Shown one piece after another: positions 25,072 through 33,733 of a DNA stretch of 45,061 nt. The translations under genes and the position numbers were made by a program. How positions within the stretch are numbered: position 1 is the stretch's first letter; each line of letters begins with the position of its first letter. The notes below the pieces were generated by a model. It saw nothing but the letters and a program-made list of their open reading frames with translations, was not told the DNA's origin and did no database searches. Source of the stretch: CAYJIX01 sp964370375 (GTDB taxonomy: Bacteria; Desulfobacterota; Desulfovibrionia; Desulfovibrionales; Desulfovibrionaceae); NCBI GenBank assembly GCA_964370375.1, contig CAYJIX010000013.1:1-45061 (forward strand), read 5' to 3'.

Positions 25072-28000
25072 TCATATAGCTTGATAAACGATTCCCGTAT
25101 CAAGCCAATATCCTTCATCTAATTGCAGAGTTTGCAATCTGGGAACTACATCACGCCTGTTGACAGTGTCACCTTTGCAATCTTGAATTTCTTCTATAAA
25201 AAGTTCGCCTTCATCGTGGTCTGCGTTTGGCTCATCATCAAGCCCTGCTACTGTAAGCTTCATACTCAAGGTGTAGGGCAATCGTCCAGAAGCACGGCGC
25301 CTCGCCTCCTCGTTGGCAAAATCCACAAGGTGGTAGCGTGTGGTTGTCCAACGTTCGGCTGCCAATTGACGAAAACCCACAGCAAGAGGCCCCGAAAACG
25401 TCACAGCCCGAGGAAATTCTTGGCTTTGCCCAGTATCAAGATCCACCTCAAACCAAACTTTGGGAGTGCGGATTTGCCCGTTGATATCCATTTCGCCTAT
25501 ATATCTGGCTGTAGAGCGTAAGGTTAGGGCTGTTGTATCAAAAGAAAATCCTTCAAGATGCCCTTCGGCAAGGGCGCATAAAATGGCCCCCACCACCACT
25601 GTGGTTTTGGGGTCAACAATATTGCCAAGCGCGTCGGCAAAGGGATACCAGCTGCCCACACGAAAACGACACATGGGCACCACACGATCCGGCGATACGG
25701 GCATCTTGGCCTGCACAGAAGCGATGATCGCGTTCCAGCGGCTGGGTCGCCCTGTAAGCAATAAGGCGTCACAATCATAAAGGTGTACCATTTCACATAA
25801 GTTCGCAAGGACATGGCGCATGGCTTCACGCAATGTGCGGTCAATGTGGTGGGGGTCTATCCGCACAGGTACATCCATAAGGGAAAAACTGCTGTCAAAA
25901 GGTATGATTTTGGCGCAAGCACTTTCCACATAATCGATCACTTCTTTTGAAGGGGGCATAGCCGGGTTAATGCCTTCAAGAAGAGCGTTTTCGGGATTGT
26001 TTTCAAGGGCAAAAAACTCTCCCAAGCGGCAGGTAAATACCCCTGCCCCTGTTATAAGGTTCGCCTTTTCGTACAACGAAAGCAGCGCAAGGGCAGCAGG
26101 CCTTGCTATTTGGCGCGAAAACTGAGCGCGTCTATTGCGATTTTCCTGGGAGCTGTCCATGACATCGCGCCCAAAAAGTTGGGCTAAAATGGCCCTACTG
26201 TCAGGGGCACCGGCAGCCACAATGGCCTCGCCAATGGCTGAAAGGATATGCCGATTGACAACTTCGCGTACCATGTCATCGCCTGCAATGCTAAAACCGT
26301 CACGAAATTCCGGATGCGGTCGCAGCCTTGCCGTATCGCGTTCATCACTTTGCAGCTCAAAAGTGGTGATGGAAAGGTCTGTGGTGCCGCCACCAATGTC
26401 AATGGTTGCCAAACGCAAGCTGGGCCTTGGCCCGTACCCTTCACGCTGACGCCCCAAAAGACTGAACAAGTGGTGTGCATCACCTTGGAATTTACGGGTA
26501 AGCTCGTTGTAAACATACACAAGCTGTGTGCATGTGGCTTCATCCCAATCGCAACGAACCACTGGGTTTGTGCGGTAATCGGTACGAGCTTGTTCCTTTT
26601 TGCGTTGTTTTGGGTCTTGATAGACATCTTGCCAGCCAAGGGCTTCCCAAAGAACCTGAATAGACCATGTGACCCAACGCCTATAGATGCGCTGTTCAGC
26701 AATGGGCATGCCAGAGGGCACTGTAAAAATAATCCGACGTAATCGCCGTGGCACATTGGGCAGTTCACGCCGCCCCCGTTGCCCGGGGGAATTGATGGTG
26801 ATAAGGGCTTGTAACAGCATTTCCACCATCATAAACATCATAAGCGAAGAGCGTGTAAACAAGGCCTCAAAGGCCATATCCGTATCCTGCATGCGCAAAA
26901 TGGGATGACGAGTAAAAAGAAGATCCTTTGTGCAGCTTAGGGGGGTTCCTTGGCTGTTGAGCAGGCGCGGCAAAAGCCCCCTTGTCGCCATGGGTTCAGC
27001 CTTGCCTTGCGTATTGTACCGCCAGGTTTGCTTCCAAGGGTATTCATCCCAAAGGTAACGTTTGGGGCTAGAAAGTCCTGTGGCTCCTTCTGCATTGACC
27101 GAAAGCGCAGATAATCGCGCAGCCTCAGGGCCGATACGTACAGCCGAAGGCCAAGCAAAGGCAGGTGTTTTACGACCTGAACGACGGCTCAAGGCATCGT
27201 TTCCAAAGGATACCTCACTAAATTCAACACGTGTTTCAAAAGGTTCTGCATACACATGCGCAGGTTCGCTCATGTCGCGAAGCTGCAAAAGGTAGCTGTC
27301 GTTCAAATTGGTAAACCGCTGGGGCAAGGTTTCCACAAGGATACCCGACGTGCGCGAATTGCCGATATCAAGCACTAAATCCACATCAACAGGGTTGCTT
27401 CTATCAGGGTTTATGACCTGCACGGTAATATCGTCAATACCAAGACGTAGCGCTTCTAATAGCGTAAGATAGCTGGCAATATGCATCATGGTAGGCGCGC
27501 TTGGATCGTCGTCTTGATAGCGCTTTTTCTGTGTAGCTTGCCACAATTCCAAAAGCCATTCACTAACCCAGCCTTCATTGACGAACCAGGCATTGTCACG
27601 CACATGCGCAGCAAGGCGAAATGCACCATGGGCTGACACATCATGAGGTGCCAAAGCAGGGTAAATGCTGCCAACGCTCGGCGGCTCTTCTAAAACCATG
27701 TCAAAAGCCAAAACCATACGAACAGTGTTTTCGCCATGCAGGCTAAAACGCACCCGTGCCCAATTGCTCGGGCCGCGCTCAAACTGTTCACTCCCGTCAG
27801 GCCAGCCCTGGTCACGCAAACGCAAAAAAGGCACAGGCAGCCACTTGTCTGCCCATTGTGCCAACGTTTTACGGGCATCTAGTTCATAATCATAGTCTGC
27901 CGCTTCACCTGTGAGCATGTCTACATACAAGCTGTCCTCTTGACGCAGGCACACAAGGGTATGGCGTTGCTTGGATTCGCCAGCAGTGCTTAACACCTCT

Positions 28001-28128
28001 GCGGGATCTTCACGAAAGGCACGCCGCAATCGGCCAATTTTTTCCATGCTGAATGAGAAATCCAAAAATTGCGGACACCCTCCGGGAATAAGTGTCACCG
28101 GGGACTTATAATTGGGTATGGTGAACAT
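25072..28128 (-). CDS. SrfB-like Hsp70/actin-fold ATPase
   Basis: 1018-residue protein of the SrfB family. The ASKHA (actin, sugar kinase, Hsp70) nucleotide-binding motifs are readable: phosphate-1 LVLDIGNSRTSG (251-262), phosphate-2 ATIDIGGGTTDLSI (574-587) and the adenosine motif ALLLTGRPSRWNAI (788-801). About 250 residues precede the first motif, and a long insert lies between phosphate-1 and phosphate-2, so it is much larger than DnaK-type ATPases. No membrane helix is seen. The ATG at 28128 has GGAGG upstream; a TTG nine codons earlier is less likely. Its function is unknown beyond the name 'virulence factor'; the motifs predict ATP binding and conformational cycling. Confidence 0.88.
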   Translation of the reverse strand: MFTIPNYKSPVTLIPGGCPQFLDFSFSMEKIGRLRRAFREDPAEVLSTAGESKQRHTLVCLRQEDSLYVDMLTGEAADYDYELDARKTLAQWADKWLPVPFLRLRDQGWPDGSEQFERGPSNWARVRFSLHGENTVRMVLAFDMVLEEPPSVGSIYPALAPHDVSAHGAFRLAAHVRDNAWFVNEGWVSEWLLELWQATQKKRYQDDDPSAPTMMHIASYLTLLEALRLGIDDITVQVINPDRSNPVDVDLVLDIGNSRTSGILVETLPQRFTNLNDSYLLQLRDMSEPAHVYAEPFETRVEFSEVSFGNDALSRRSGRKTPAFAWPSAVRIGPEAARLSALSVNAEGATGLSSPKRYLWDEYPWKQTWRYNTQGKAEPMATRGLLPRLLNSQGTPLSCTKDLLFTRHPILRMQDTDMAFEALFTRSSLMMFMMVEMLLQALITINSPGQRGRRELPNVPRRLRRIIFTVPSGMPIAEQRIYRRWVTWSIQVLWEALGWQDVYQDPKQRKKEQARTDYRTNPVVRCDWDEATCTQLVYVYNELTRKFQGDAHHLFSLLGRQREGYGPRPSLRLATIDIGGGTTDLSITTFELQSDERDTARLRPHPEFRDGFSIAGDDMVREVVNRHILSAIGEAIVAAGAPDSRAILAQLFGRDVMDSSQENRNRRAQFSRQIARPAALALLSLYEKANLITGAGVFTCRLGEFFALENNPENALLEGINPAMPPSKEVIDYVESACAKIIPFDSSFSLMDVPVRIDPHHIDRTLREAMRHVLANLCEMVHLYDCDALLLTGRPSRWNAIIASVQAKMPVSPDRVVPMCRFRVGSWYPFADALGNIVDPKTTVVVGAILCALAEGHLEGFSFDTTALTLRSTARYIGEMDINGQIRTPKVWFEVDLDTGQSQEFPRAVTFSGPLAVGFRQLAAERWTTTRYHLVDFANEEARRRASGRLPYTLSMKLTVAGLDDEPNADHDEGELFIEEIQDCKGDTVNRRDVVPRLQTLQLDEGYWLDTGIVYQAI

Positions 28129-28172
28129 GAAACCTCCAGCAAAGCCCATGGTCAAAAGTTACAGTTGTCCTG

Positions 28173-29279
28173 TCAGTCGCGTACAAAATTGATCGAATAG
28201 GATTGTTGATGCTGCGGATCGTTAAAAATCCACGTGCACGGCGTACTTGGCCCTTCGCCTTGGCAGGTCATGGTTGAAGATTCCCATTTGACTCCGGACG
28301 AACAATAGGCTTGCTCTGACTGCATTTTCAATACACCGTCTTCATTGATAAGGGCCTTTGTCGCTCCTGTACACGTGCCTGCGTAGCCCATGTCAATGAT
28401 GCTTCGTTTGCCATTGCCGGCCGCATCAAAGCAAAATCGTTCGGTGATCATGCGCTTGGTCATGTATTCAGGCCTATACCCTTTCCAGCAACCTTCAAGA
28501 AAGGAAAGGTCTTTTGTTTCTTTGGCCTCTTCAGGCACACGGAATGGATCGCCTTTAGATGTATTTTTAGGCTCTTCTTCCTTGCGAGGAGGGGTAGGAG
28601 GCTTTTGCTCCTTCTTTGGCTTTTGCTTTGTTTCAGGAGTCAGAGAAGGCGTGGGATCCTCTTCAGATTCTGGCTCCTCGGGCTCTGGTTGTTCTGGTTG
28701 TGGTTGTTCAGGTTCGGGCTCTTTGGGCACAACAGGAACATCCTTTTCGCGCAGTAAAAAGTCTGCCGGTGTGAAATAGATTGTTGGAGCTTGTGGTGCC
28801 TGGCTTTGCTGCTCAGGACTCGTTTGGGGAGTTGGCACAATCACTGTAGAAGGAGTTGGCGTTTCAATCTTTGCTTCTTCGGACTCATCCGGTTGAACAG
28901 GCACAAGTGGCGCAAGCTCTTGCTCCGGCGTAGGTTCTATCTGGGGACTTTGGAGGTCCTTTTCTTCCGGTAAAATGTCTTCTTCCTTTTGTGGCTTTTC
29001 TTGGTTTGGTTCAAGGGTGGGCAGCACAATATCAGGTAGATTTTCGGGTGATGTCTGCGCCGGCATGTCAAGTTCTTCACTTGGATCTATGGGACTTTGT
29101 GGCAGAATAACAATGTTAGGTTCACTTGGCGCTACGGGGGGGGAAGAAGGTGCTATAGGAGCATTGCCTAAAGCATCTGCCGCCTTGGCAGGTGCAGCCA
29201 AACCGCAAAACCCTATCCCTGCCGCAAGTGCAAGCATGCAGGCTATGTTGTGAAGCTTTTTAATCATCTTGCTATCCAT
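28173..29279 (-). CDS. Exported Pro-rich protein with SFLEG-type C-terminal domain
   Basis: 368-residue protein, no known function. Residues 1-33 look like a Sec signal peptide ending AKA-AD. Residues about 40-255 are a very long Pro/Glu/Gln-rich linker of low complexity. The last 112 residues (257-368) form a compact Cys-containing domain beginning DLSFLEGCW, with FCFDAAGNGKRSI and a paired-cysteine end. The same domain type closes the neighbouring SrfA-like protein. Expected location is the periplasm, with disulfides. The gene is 15 bases after the SrfA-like gene and 44 bases before SrfB. The start has no clear ribosome binding site; an ATG four codons later is possible. Confidence 0.8.
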   Translation of the reverse strand: MDSKMIKKLHNIACMLALAAGIGFCGLAAPAKAADALGNAPIAPSSPPVAPSEPNIVILPQSPIDPSEELDMPAQTSPENLPDIVLPTLEPNQEKPQKEEDILPEEKDLQSPQIEPTPEQELAPLVPVQPDESEEAKIETPTPSTVIVPTPQTSPEQQSQAPQAPTIYFTPADFLLREKDVPVVPKEPEPEQPQPEQPEPEEPESEEDPTPSLTPETKQKPKKEQKPPTPPRKEEEPKNTSKGDPFRVPEEAKETKDLSFLEGCWKGYRPEYMTKRMITERFCFDAAGNGKRSIIDMGYAGTCTGATKALINEDGVLKMQSEQAYCSSGVKWESSTMTCQGEGPSTPCTWIFNDPQHQQSYSINFVRD

Positions 29280-29294
29280 ACGCGTTGCTTTTTA

Positions 29295-30566
29295 TTACTG
29301 TACACGCTGAAAGGTGGCATCCCATGAGGGGGAACCTTGCGAAAGGTTTTGCCCAAAGCATTGCGCCTCTCCCCCAACACTTGAGCATTCAATCTGCTGC
29401 CCTAAATACGCCGCCCCTTGGGGGCAAGGGATTTCCTCGTCGCTAACAATACGCAAAACTTTCCCATCAACGATGGTAGATGTTACGCTTGCACGGCACA
29501 ATCCTTTCTCCCCATCAATAGAAATGCTCCCTTGCCCTGTAGCGTCAAAAACATATTCCACCACAACGGGAGCCCCTGTCGTTAGACTTACAAGGCCTGT
29601 TTCGCAACGCCACACGCCTTCTAAAAAGCTGAGGTCTGTATTTTCCTCGGGCAGGATGAGTTCGTTTTGTTGTGGCTCTTCCGGTTCGGTGACTAACGGT
29701 TGTTCAGTCTCCACAGGTTGTGGCTCAGGCATACATAACGCTGCTTTATTGAGCAAGTCGTTATGCAAACCGTCAAGTTCAAGCGTAAGCTCGTTTTCAA
29801 GGGCCAAGGCTTTGTCTAAATCGAGTTGTAAGCCTTTAACGTCAGGCGGCATAAAGCATAATGAAGGCCATCCAAACGAAAAACCGGGTATCGAAACAAG
29901 GGGGGAGCGGCCTCCAAAGCTTGTCATAAGCAGGGCCAAAAGCAAGAGTAAAAGAAGTAAGGGCAAAAGCCACCATAACCAGCCAAAACCAAAGCGCCTG
30001 CCTGTAACCTCTGTACTTTCAACAGGGGTTGCCGCCAAAGGAACAGCCGCCTGAGGCTCTATGACAGGGGGGGACTGCGCAACAGCGCGTAACATTGAGA
30101 TGTTTTCAGGCTTTGCACCTGCAAGCGCAGGGCCAAAGCCCCACCCCACCAACACAGGCTGATCGCCCACCACATACAAAAGGTTTTCGTCATTGCCCGG
30201 GTAATTCAAAGCCAAAGCCAGTATATGGCCAATCATGGATTTGTGTGTGTCGTCTGCTTGCTGAAGGCTCGTTGCCAAGGCAGCCAGATTTTCACCCATC
30301 AAAGCAATCTCGTCCATGACGGCTTGGCGTTGTTCAGGGGCGAGAGAGGATACCGGCTGAGCTTGCCCTTGTGCTGTGTAATACCAGTCAATGCTGTTGC
30401 GTGCGGTATCAAGCACAGGTTCTGCGAACAGCAAGGTATGCCGCGAATCAAGACGAGAGGAGATAAAACTTGTAATCTGGGAATGACATTCAGTGACCAA
30501 AATACCTTGATAGGCCAGAGGATGTATACGGTCACGCGGTGTTGAGGTAACAAAGGTTCCTGTCAT
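29295..30566 (-). CDS. SrfA-like membrane protein with SFLEG-type C-terminal domain
   Basis: 423-residue protein. The N-terminal 160 residues recall SrfA: LFAEPVLDTARNSIDWYYT (in the 46-64 region) and LLYVVGDQPVLVGWG (129-143). One strongly hydrophobic helix follows (about 193-215, WLWWLLPLLLLLLLLALLM in part). Then comes a helical, possibly coiled stretch (about 245-275), a Pro/Glu-rich linker and a C-terminal domain (311-423) beginning DLSFLEGVW that matches the end of the next protein. Expected topology: N-terminus cytoplasmic, C-terminal domain periplasmic. Its ATG overlaps the protease stop (ATGA). The SrfA link rests on motif memory and on its position next to SrfB and SrfC. Confidence 0.72.
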   Translation of the reverse strand: MTGTFVTSTPRDRIHPLAYQGILVTECHSQITSFISSRLDSRHTLLFAEPVLDTARNSIDWYYTAQGQAQPVSSLAPEQRQAVMDEIALMGENLAALATSLQQADDTHKSMIGHILALALNYPGNDENLLYVVGDQPVLVGWGFGPALAGAKPENISMLRAVAQSPPVIEPQAAVPLAATPVESTEVTGRRFGFGWLWWLLPLLLLLLLLALLMTSFGGRSPLVSIPGFSFGWPSLCFMPPDVKGLQLDLDKALALENELTLELDGLHNDLLNKAALCMPEPQPVETEQPLVTEPEEPQQNELILPEENTDLSFLEGVWRCETGLVSLTTGAPVVVEYVFDATGQGSISIDGEKGLCRASVTSTIVDGKVLRIVSDEEIPCPQGAAYLGQQIECSSVGGEAQCFGQNLSQGSPSWDATFQRVQ

Positions 30567-31675
30567 GGCGTTTCCTGTATTTTCTTCTCGGTACCAAGGA
30601 GCGGTGTAATGCCGCTATTTTGTAAAAAAACAGCCACATCATGGGCAGCTAGGGAAAAACTTGTCTGGCGGTATGTTTCATCATCCAAAGAAATAAGCGT
30701 ATTTATGCCCACCACATGTCCGTTGGTATCAAGCAAAGGGCCACCGCTATTGCCGGGTGAAAGCGCGGCAGTGTGTGCAATAAGGGCTGGATTTCGCTCC
30801 AAAACGGCACTAACAACGCCTTCTGAATAGATGATTTCAGGAATAGACTTAATATCCCCTTCCAAAAGGGCTCGAAATTTTGGATCGCTTTTTGACACGG
30901 CACTTGGATACCCCCAGGCACCAATTTTCATGGCTCGCTCAGCGCCAAAGCTAAAGGGCAGTATCGGCATTTCCATAGCCTTTGGGTCTTGAACACGCAT
31001 GAGTGCGTAATCGCGCCCATTTTTTTTGTCTGTCTTGACAACCTCTGCCAGCGACACGCCTAAAAAATCGTTGCACACAATGTACGCGGTATTTTGTCCG
31101 CTCACCACATGCTCATTGGTGACAATGTAGCCGGGCGCCACAAAAAATCCTGTACCGATATTTTGAGGATTATCTCCTTTAAAGGTTACAATCATAACCG
31201 TAGCAGCCTCTGCACGCCGCAGAATAGTATCGGAGGTTTCTTGCGGTTGTGTTGTATTGGGCAGGGAGGAAGGGGCTATTTGCGACTCTAAAGAAGAAGG
31301 GCTTTTTTGCGTTGCAGGTGGCGTTGGTACTTTTTCTGGGGTTTGCGTTTGCGATGGCTCAGTGGATTGTGTGCTTTGCTGTGTTGATGGCGCGGCTATT
31401 GGCGGTGGGGCAGTAGATTGTGAGGTCGATTGCTCTGGTAAAAGGGCAGCGGCAATGCTACAGGGGTCCTGAGCAGAAAGGGCCAAAAGCGCTTGACGCT
31501 GCTTTTCAAGTTCTTCAATGCGCTGCTCAACGATTGCAAACTGATGGTCAAGGTCTGATGTGTCTTGCATCAACATATAAACAGCCCAAGCAATGCCAAG
31601 AAGAAGCAGTACGCTTATTCCAATAGGCCAAAAATAAGACTTTTTTGATGTTGTTTGTGTTGCTTGTGTGTCCAT
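30563..31675 (-). CDS. Membrane-anchored trypsin-like serine protease
   Basis: 370-residue protein. One membrane helix near the N-terminus (about 14-36) is followed by a short coiled coil (about 42-66), a Ser/Thr/Pro/Gln-rich linker (about 82-150) and a chymotrypsin-fold protease domain. The catalytic triad is complete: H189 in TNEHVVSG, D222 in RDYALM, S310 in SPGNSGGPLL. No PDZ domain follows, unlike DegP/HtrA. It should face the periplasm. The role could be processing of a partner in the Srf-like cluster, to which it is bound by overlap with the next gene. The 180-base spacer upstream contains an 8-bp hairpin (31717-31747). Confidence 0.9.
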   Translation of the reverse strand: MDTQATQTTSKKSYFWPIGISVLLLLGIAWAVYMLMQDTSDLDHQFAIVEQRIEELEKQRQALLALSAQDPCSIAAALLPEQSTSQSTAPPPIAAPSTQQSTQSTEPSQTQTPEKVPTPPATQKSPSSLESQIAPSSLPNTTQPQETSDTILRRAEAATVMIVTFKGDNPQNIGTGFFVAPGYIVTNEHVVSGQNTAYIVCNDFLGVSLAEVVKTDKKNGRDYALMRVQDPKAMEMPILPFSFGAERAMKIGAWGYPSAVSKSDPKFRALLEGDIKSIPEIIYSEGVVSAVLERNPALIAHTAALSPGNSGGPLLDTNGHVVGINTLISLDDETYRQTSFSLAAHDVAVFLQNSGITPLLGTEKKIQETP

Positions 31676-31855
31676 GGCAATTATTTACCTAAGTTTTTTC
31701 AAACACGTCCTCTTGGAAGATGAAGAAAGCTGGTTTTTTTTCATCTTGGGACGCTGCACCTTAAACGATGCACATTTTCCATTGGCATAGTAGGCAAGTC
31801 CCCCTTTTGCTTTTATGAAACAGGCTTGTTTTGCGCCCCGATGCCTAGAAAAATC

Positions 31856-32770
31856 CTAGCTTCCGATGGCAGCAAGTTCCGCTGCCCAAGACGTTTGAAG
31901 AGCAGAAATATCTGAAGGCAGCTCTTCCATTTCTTCACGGCTTTCTTTAAGGGCAGTGGCCTGCTGTACCATGTTGACAAGCTGTGTTTTTTCTGCCGCT
32001 GAAGGTGCTTTAGCGGTTACGGTTTGTGTGGCAGCTTTGCTTGTAGACTTTGCAGCTGAGCTTCCTTTAGGTTTAGGCGGCGCTTTTTTTGAAGCTGTCT
32101 CTACGGTAGTCGTGCTTGCAGTTGTTGCTGATACAGTGGTATTTTGGCGCTGGGCTTCTTCTACTATGGCACTCCAATATGCTTCTTCCTTTTGTTGCGT
32201 GACATCTAGGGTCACGCCAAGGATAGCTGAAACCTCTGTTGTGCCGTTTTTTATTTCTGCATAACGCGCATCAAGAGCCGCACGGGAAATCCGATTGGCT
32301 TTATATTCCGCTAGGGCTGTTTTAAATTCTCTGTCATAGCATTGCAAAGCCATGCGCGCTGAGGCCGTAATCGTATTGAGCCCTGAAATATCGCCTTCAA
32401 GTTGCTGCATGTAGTTGGCCATACGCGCGTTGGCCTTTTGCTCTTCTTGTGCAGAGGCTGATATATGTCCGGCAATCGCTCCGGTGGTCCCGCCTGCTAC
32501 AGCTCCGCCAATGGCACCTTCCACGCGGCCTGTGGCTAAATATCCTGTAAGCATTCCCAATATGGTACCCACAGCCGTGCTTGTAACCATGGTGCGGCCG
32601 TATGCTGCCTCATCTTCACGAAGCTCAGCAATGGGTGCATAACACTGGGGATAGTGCGTCACATCCGTTATTTGTTCACCATATTTGCTGGCGCATCCTG
32701 TAAAAAAAAGACAGCTTATAATAAGAATAGCTGTTTGCTTTATCGTGCTAGTATGGCAAGAGCTAGTCAT
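31856..32770 (-). CDS. Glycine-zipper lipoprotein heading the Srf-like cluster
   Basis: 304-residue predicted lipoprotein. A signal peptide ends in FFTGCAS, a lipobox with the acylated Cys near residue 26. A glycine-zipper hairpin follows (GTILGMLTGYLATGR and GAIGGAVAGGTTGAIAG), typical of proteins that insert in or oligomerise at the outer membrane. Then comes a helical region (ARMANYMQQLEGDISGL onward) and a Ser/Thr/Lys-rich low-complexity linker near the C-terminus. ATG 32770 has AAGGAGG eight bases before; it is preferred to an upstream start at 32794. It is the first gene on this strand in the cluster, 180 bases before the protease gene, so membership in the same transcript is probable but not proven. 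Confidence 0.82.
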   Translation of the reverse strand: MTSSCHTSTIKQTAILIISCLFFTGCASKYGEQITDVTHYPQCYAPIAELREDEAAYGRTMVTSTAVGTILGMLTGYLATGRVEGAIGGAVAGGTTGAIAGHISASAQEEQKANARMANYMQQLEGDISGLNTITASARMALQCYDREFKTALAEYKANRISRAALDARYAEIKNGTTEVSAILGVTLDVTQQKEEAYWSAIVEEAQRQNTTVSATTASTTTVETASKKAPPKPKGSSAAKSTSKAATQTVTAKAPSAAEKTQLVNMVQQATALKESREEMEELPSDISALQTSWAAELAAIGS

Positions 32771-32952
32771 ACTAACCTCCTTTTTAAACCCCATGTATAC
32801 TTACAAAAAACATGAGCTTTGTAATTGATCGGCTAAAAAATAGATAGAAGGCTTTTGTTCAAGCAAAATCGCTCAAAACGCAAAGGAAGATGGCTCTGCG
32901 CCCAGACACTTACCGCTTGCTATGGTATGTTGCCAAAACCCAACAAAAGCTT

Positions 32953-32987
32953 AGGCCTGTGGTGTCATAAACACCTCAAAAAGGCCT
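32953..32987 (-). terminator. Weak hairpin after the double-ACT gene
   Basis: AGGCCT/AGGCCT outer arms and GGTGT/ACACC inner arms form a hairpin just after the ACT gene stop. The T-run on the minus strand is short (TTTT, 5 bases away), so its activity as terminator is doubtful. Confidence 0.3.
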
Positions 32988-33012
32988 GAACTTTGCCTTA
33001 TCGCCACATGAC

Positions 33013-33447
33013 TTAACGTTGTTTATAGATAAGGTCAGCAGGTACAATGGGAACCTGCTTCGCCTTTAGGGCTTCAATGGCCTTGTCTATGTTGTCAAAT
33101 CTAAAAATAAGTGTTGCATTGTTTGTGCATTGCTGAACAAAGGCGTACATATATTCCACGTTTACATCTTCGCTGCTGACTGCACGCAAAATATGATCAA
33201 GCCCACCAGGCGTATCACGAACTTCCACAGCAACAACCTCGGTAATGCCCACTGTGAATCCGGCATCTTTAAGGATGGTATTTGCTTTTGCTGTGTCCTC
33301 AACAATAATGCGTAAAATACCAAAGTCAGACGTATCTGCTAAGGACAGCGCGCGAATGTTAATATTGGCAGAGGCCAAAGCGTTTGTAACACCTGCCAGC
33401 CTGCCGGCCTTATTTTCAAGAAAAATGGAAAGCTGTTCTATTTTCAT
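33013..33447 (-). CDS. Tandem ACT domain protein
   Basis: 144-residue protein made of two ACT domains (about 3-68 and 70-140). The first has the ligand-binding pattern QLSIFLENKAGRLAGVTNAL; the second has VVAVEVRDTPGGLDHILRAV. Stand-alone double ACT proteins bind amino acids and act as regulatory subunits; in relatives of this organism they often sit next to phenylacetate-CoA ligase genes, which are not present here. It is 94 bases downstream of tatA on the same strand. Confidence 0.9.
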   Translation of the reverse strand: MKIEQLSIFLENKAGRLAGVTNALASANINIRALSLADTSDFGILRIIVEDTAKANTILKDAGFTVGITEVVAVEVRDTPGGLDHILRAVSSEDVNVEYMYAFVQQCTNNATLIFRFDNIDKAIEALKAKQVPIVPADLIYKQR

Positions 33448-33541
33448 AGCGATCTCTCATAGTATATGAACGCGCACAAAAAAACTGCGCTATGGCGTTT
33501 GCCAACCTAGTACAAATATGCCCACGCACAAACAAAACCGC

Positions 33542-33733
33542 TCATACCGTATGGTCATCGTTCCTTGATGATTTTGGCGTAATGTCCACTTCATCAGGTT
33601 CAGAGCTGGCTTTTTTAAAATTACGGATAGCCCTGCCAAGGCCTCCACCAATTTCCGGTAACTTGTTCGCACCAAAAATAATAAGCACTATCACCAAAAT
33701 AATAAGCAATTCTTGCATGCCGATACCAAACAC
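33542..33733 (-). CDS. tatA: TatA/TatE-type twin-arginine translocase protein
   Basis: 63-residue protein with one N-terminal membrane helix (ELLIILVIVLIIFG), the hinge FGANKLPEIGGGLGRAIRNFKK (in part) and an acidic tail, as in TatA/E. TatA oligomers form the passage for folded proteins across the inner membrane. The best start is a GTG at 33733 with GAGGAGG six bases upstream; the next ATG is five codons later. No tatB or tatC is nearby. Confidence 0.92.
   Translation of the reverse strand: MFGIGMQELLIILVIVLIIFGANKLPEIGGGLGRAIRNFKKASSEPDEVDITPKSSRNDDHTV

Noticed and set aside
29314..30054. 246-codon plus-strand frame opposite the SrfA-like gene
   Set aside because: Antisense shadow rich in Ser, Cys and Pro, without start signal or family features.
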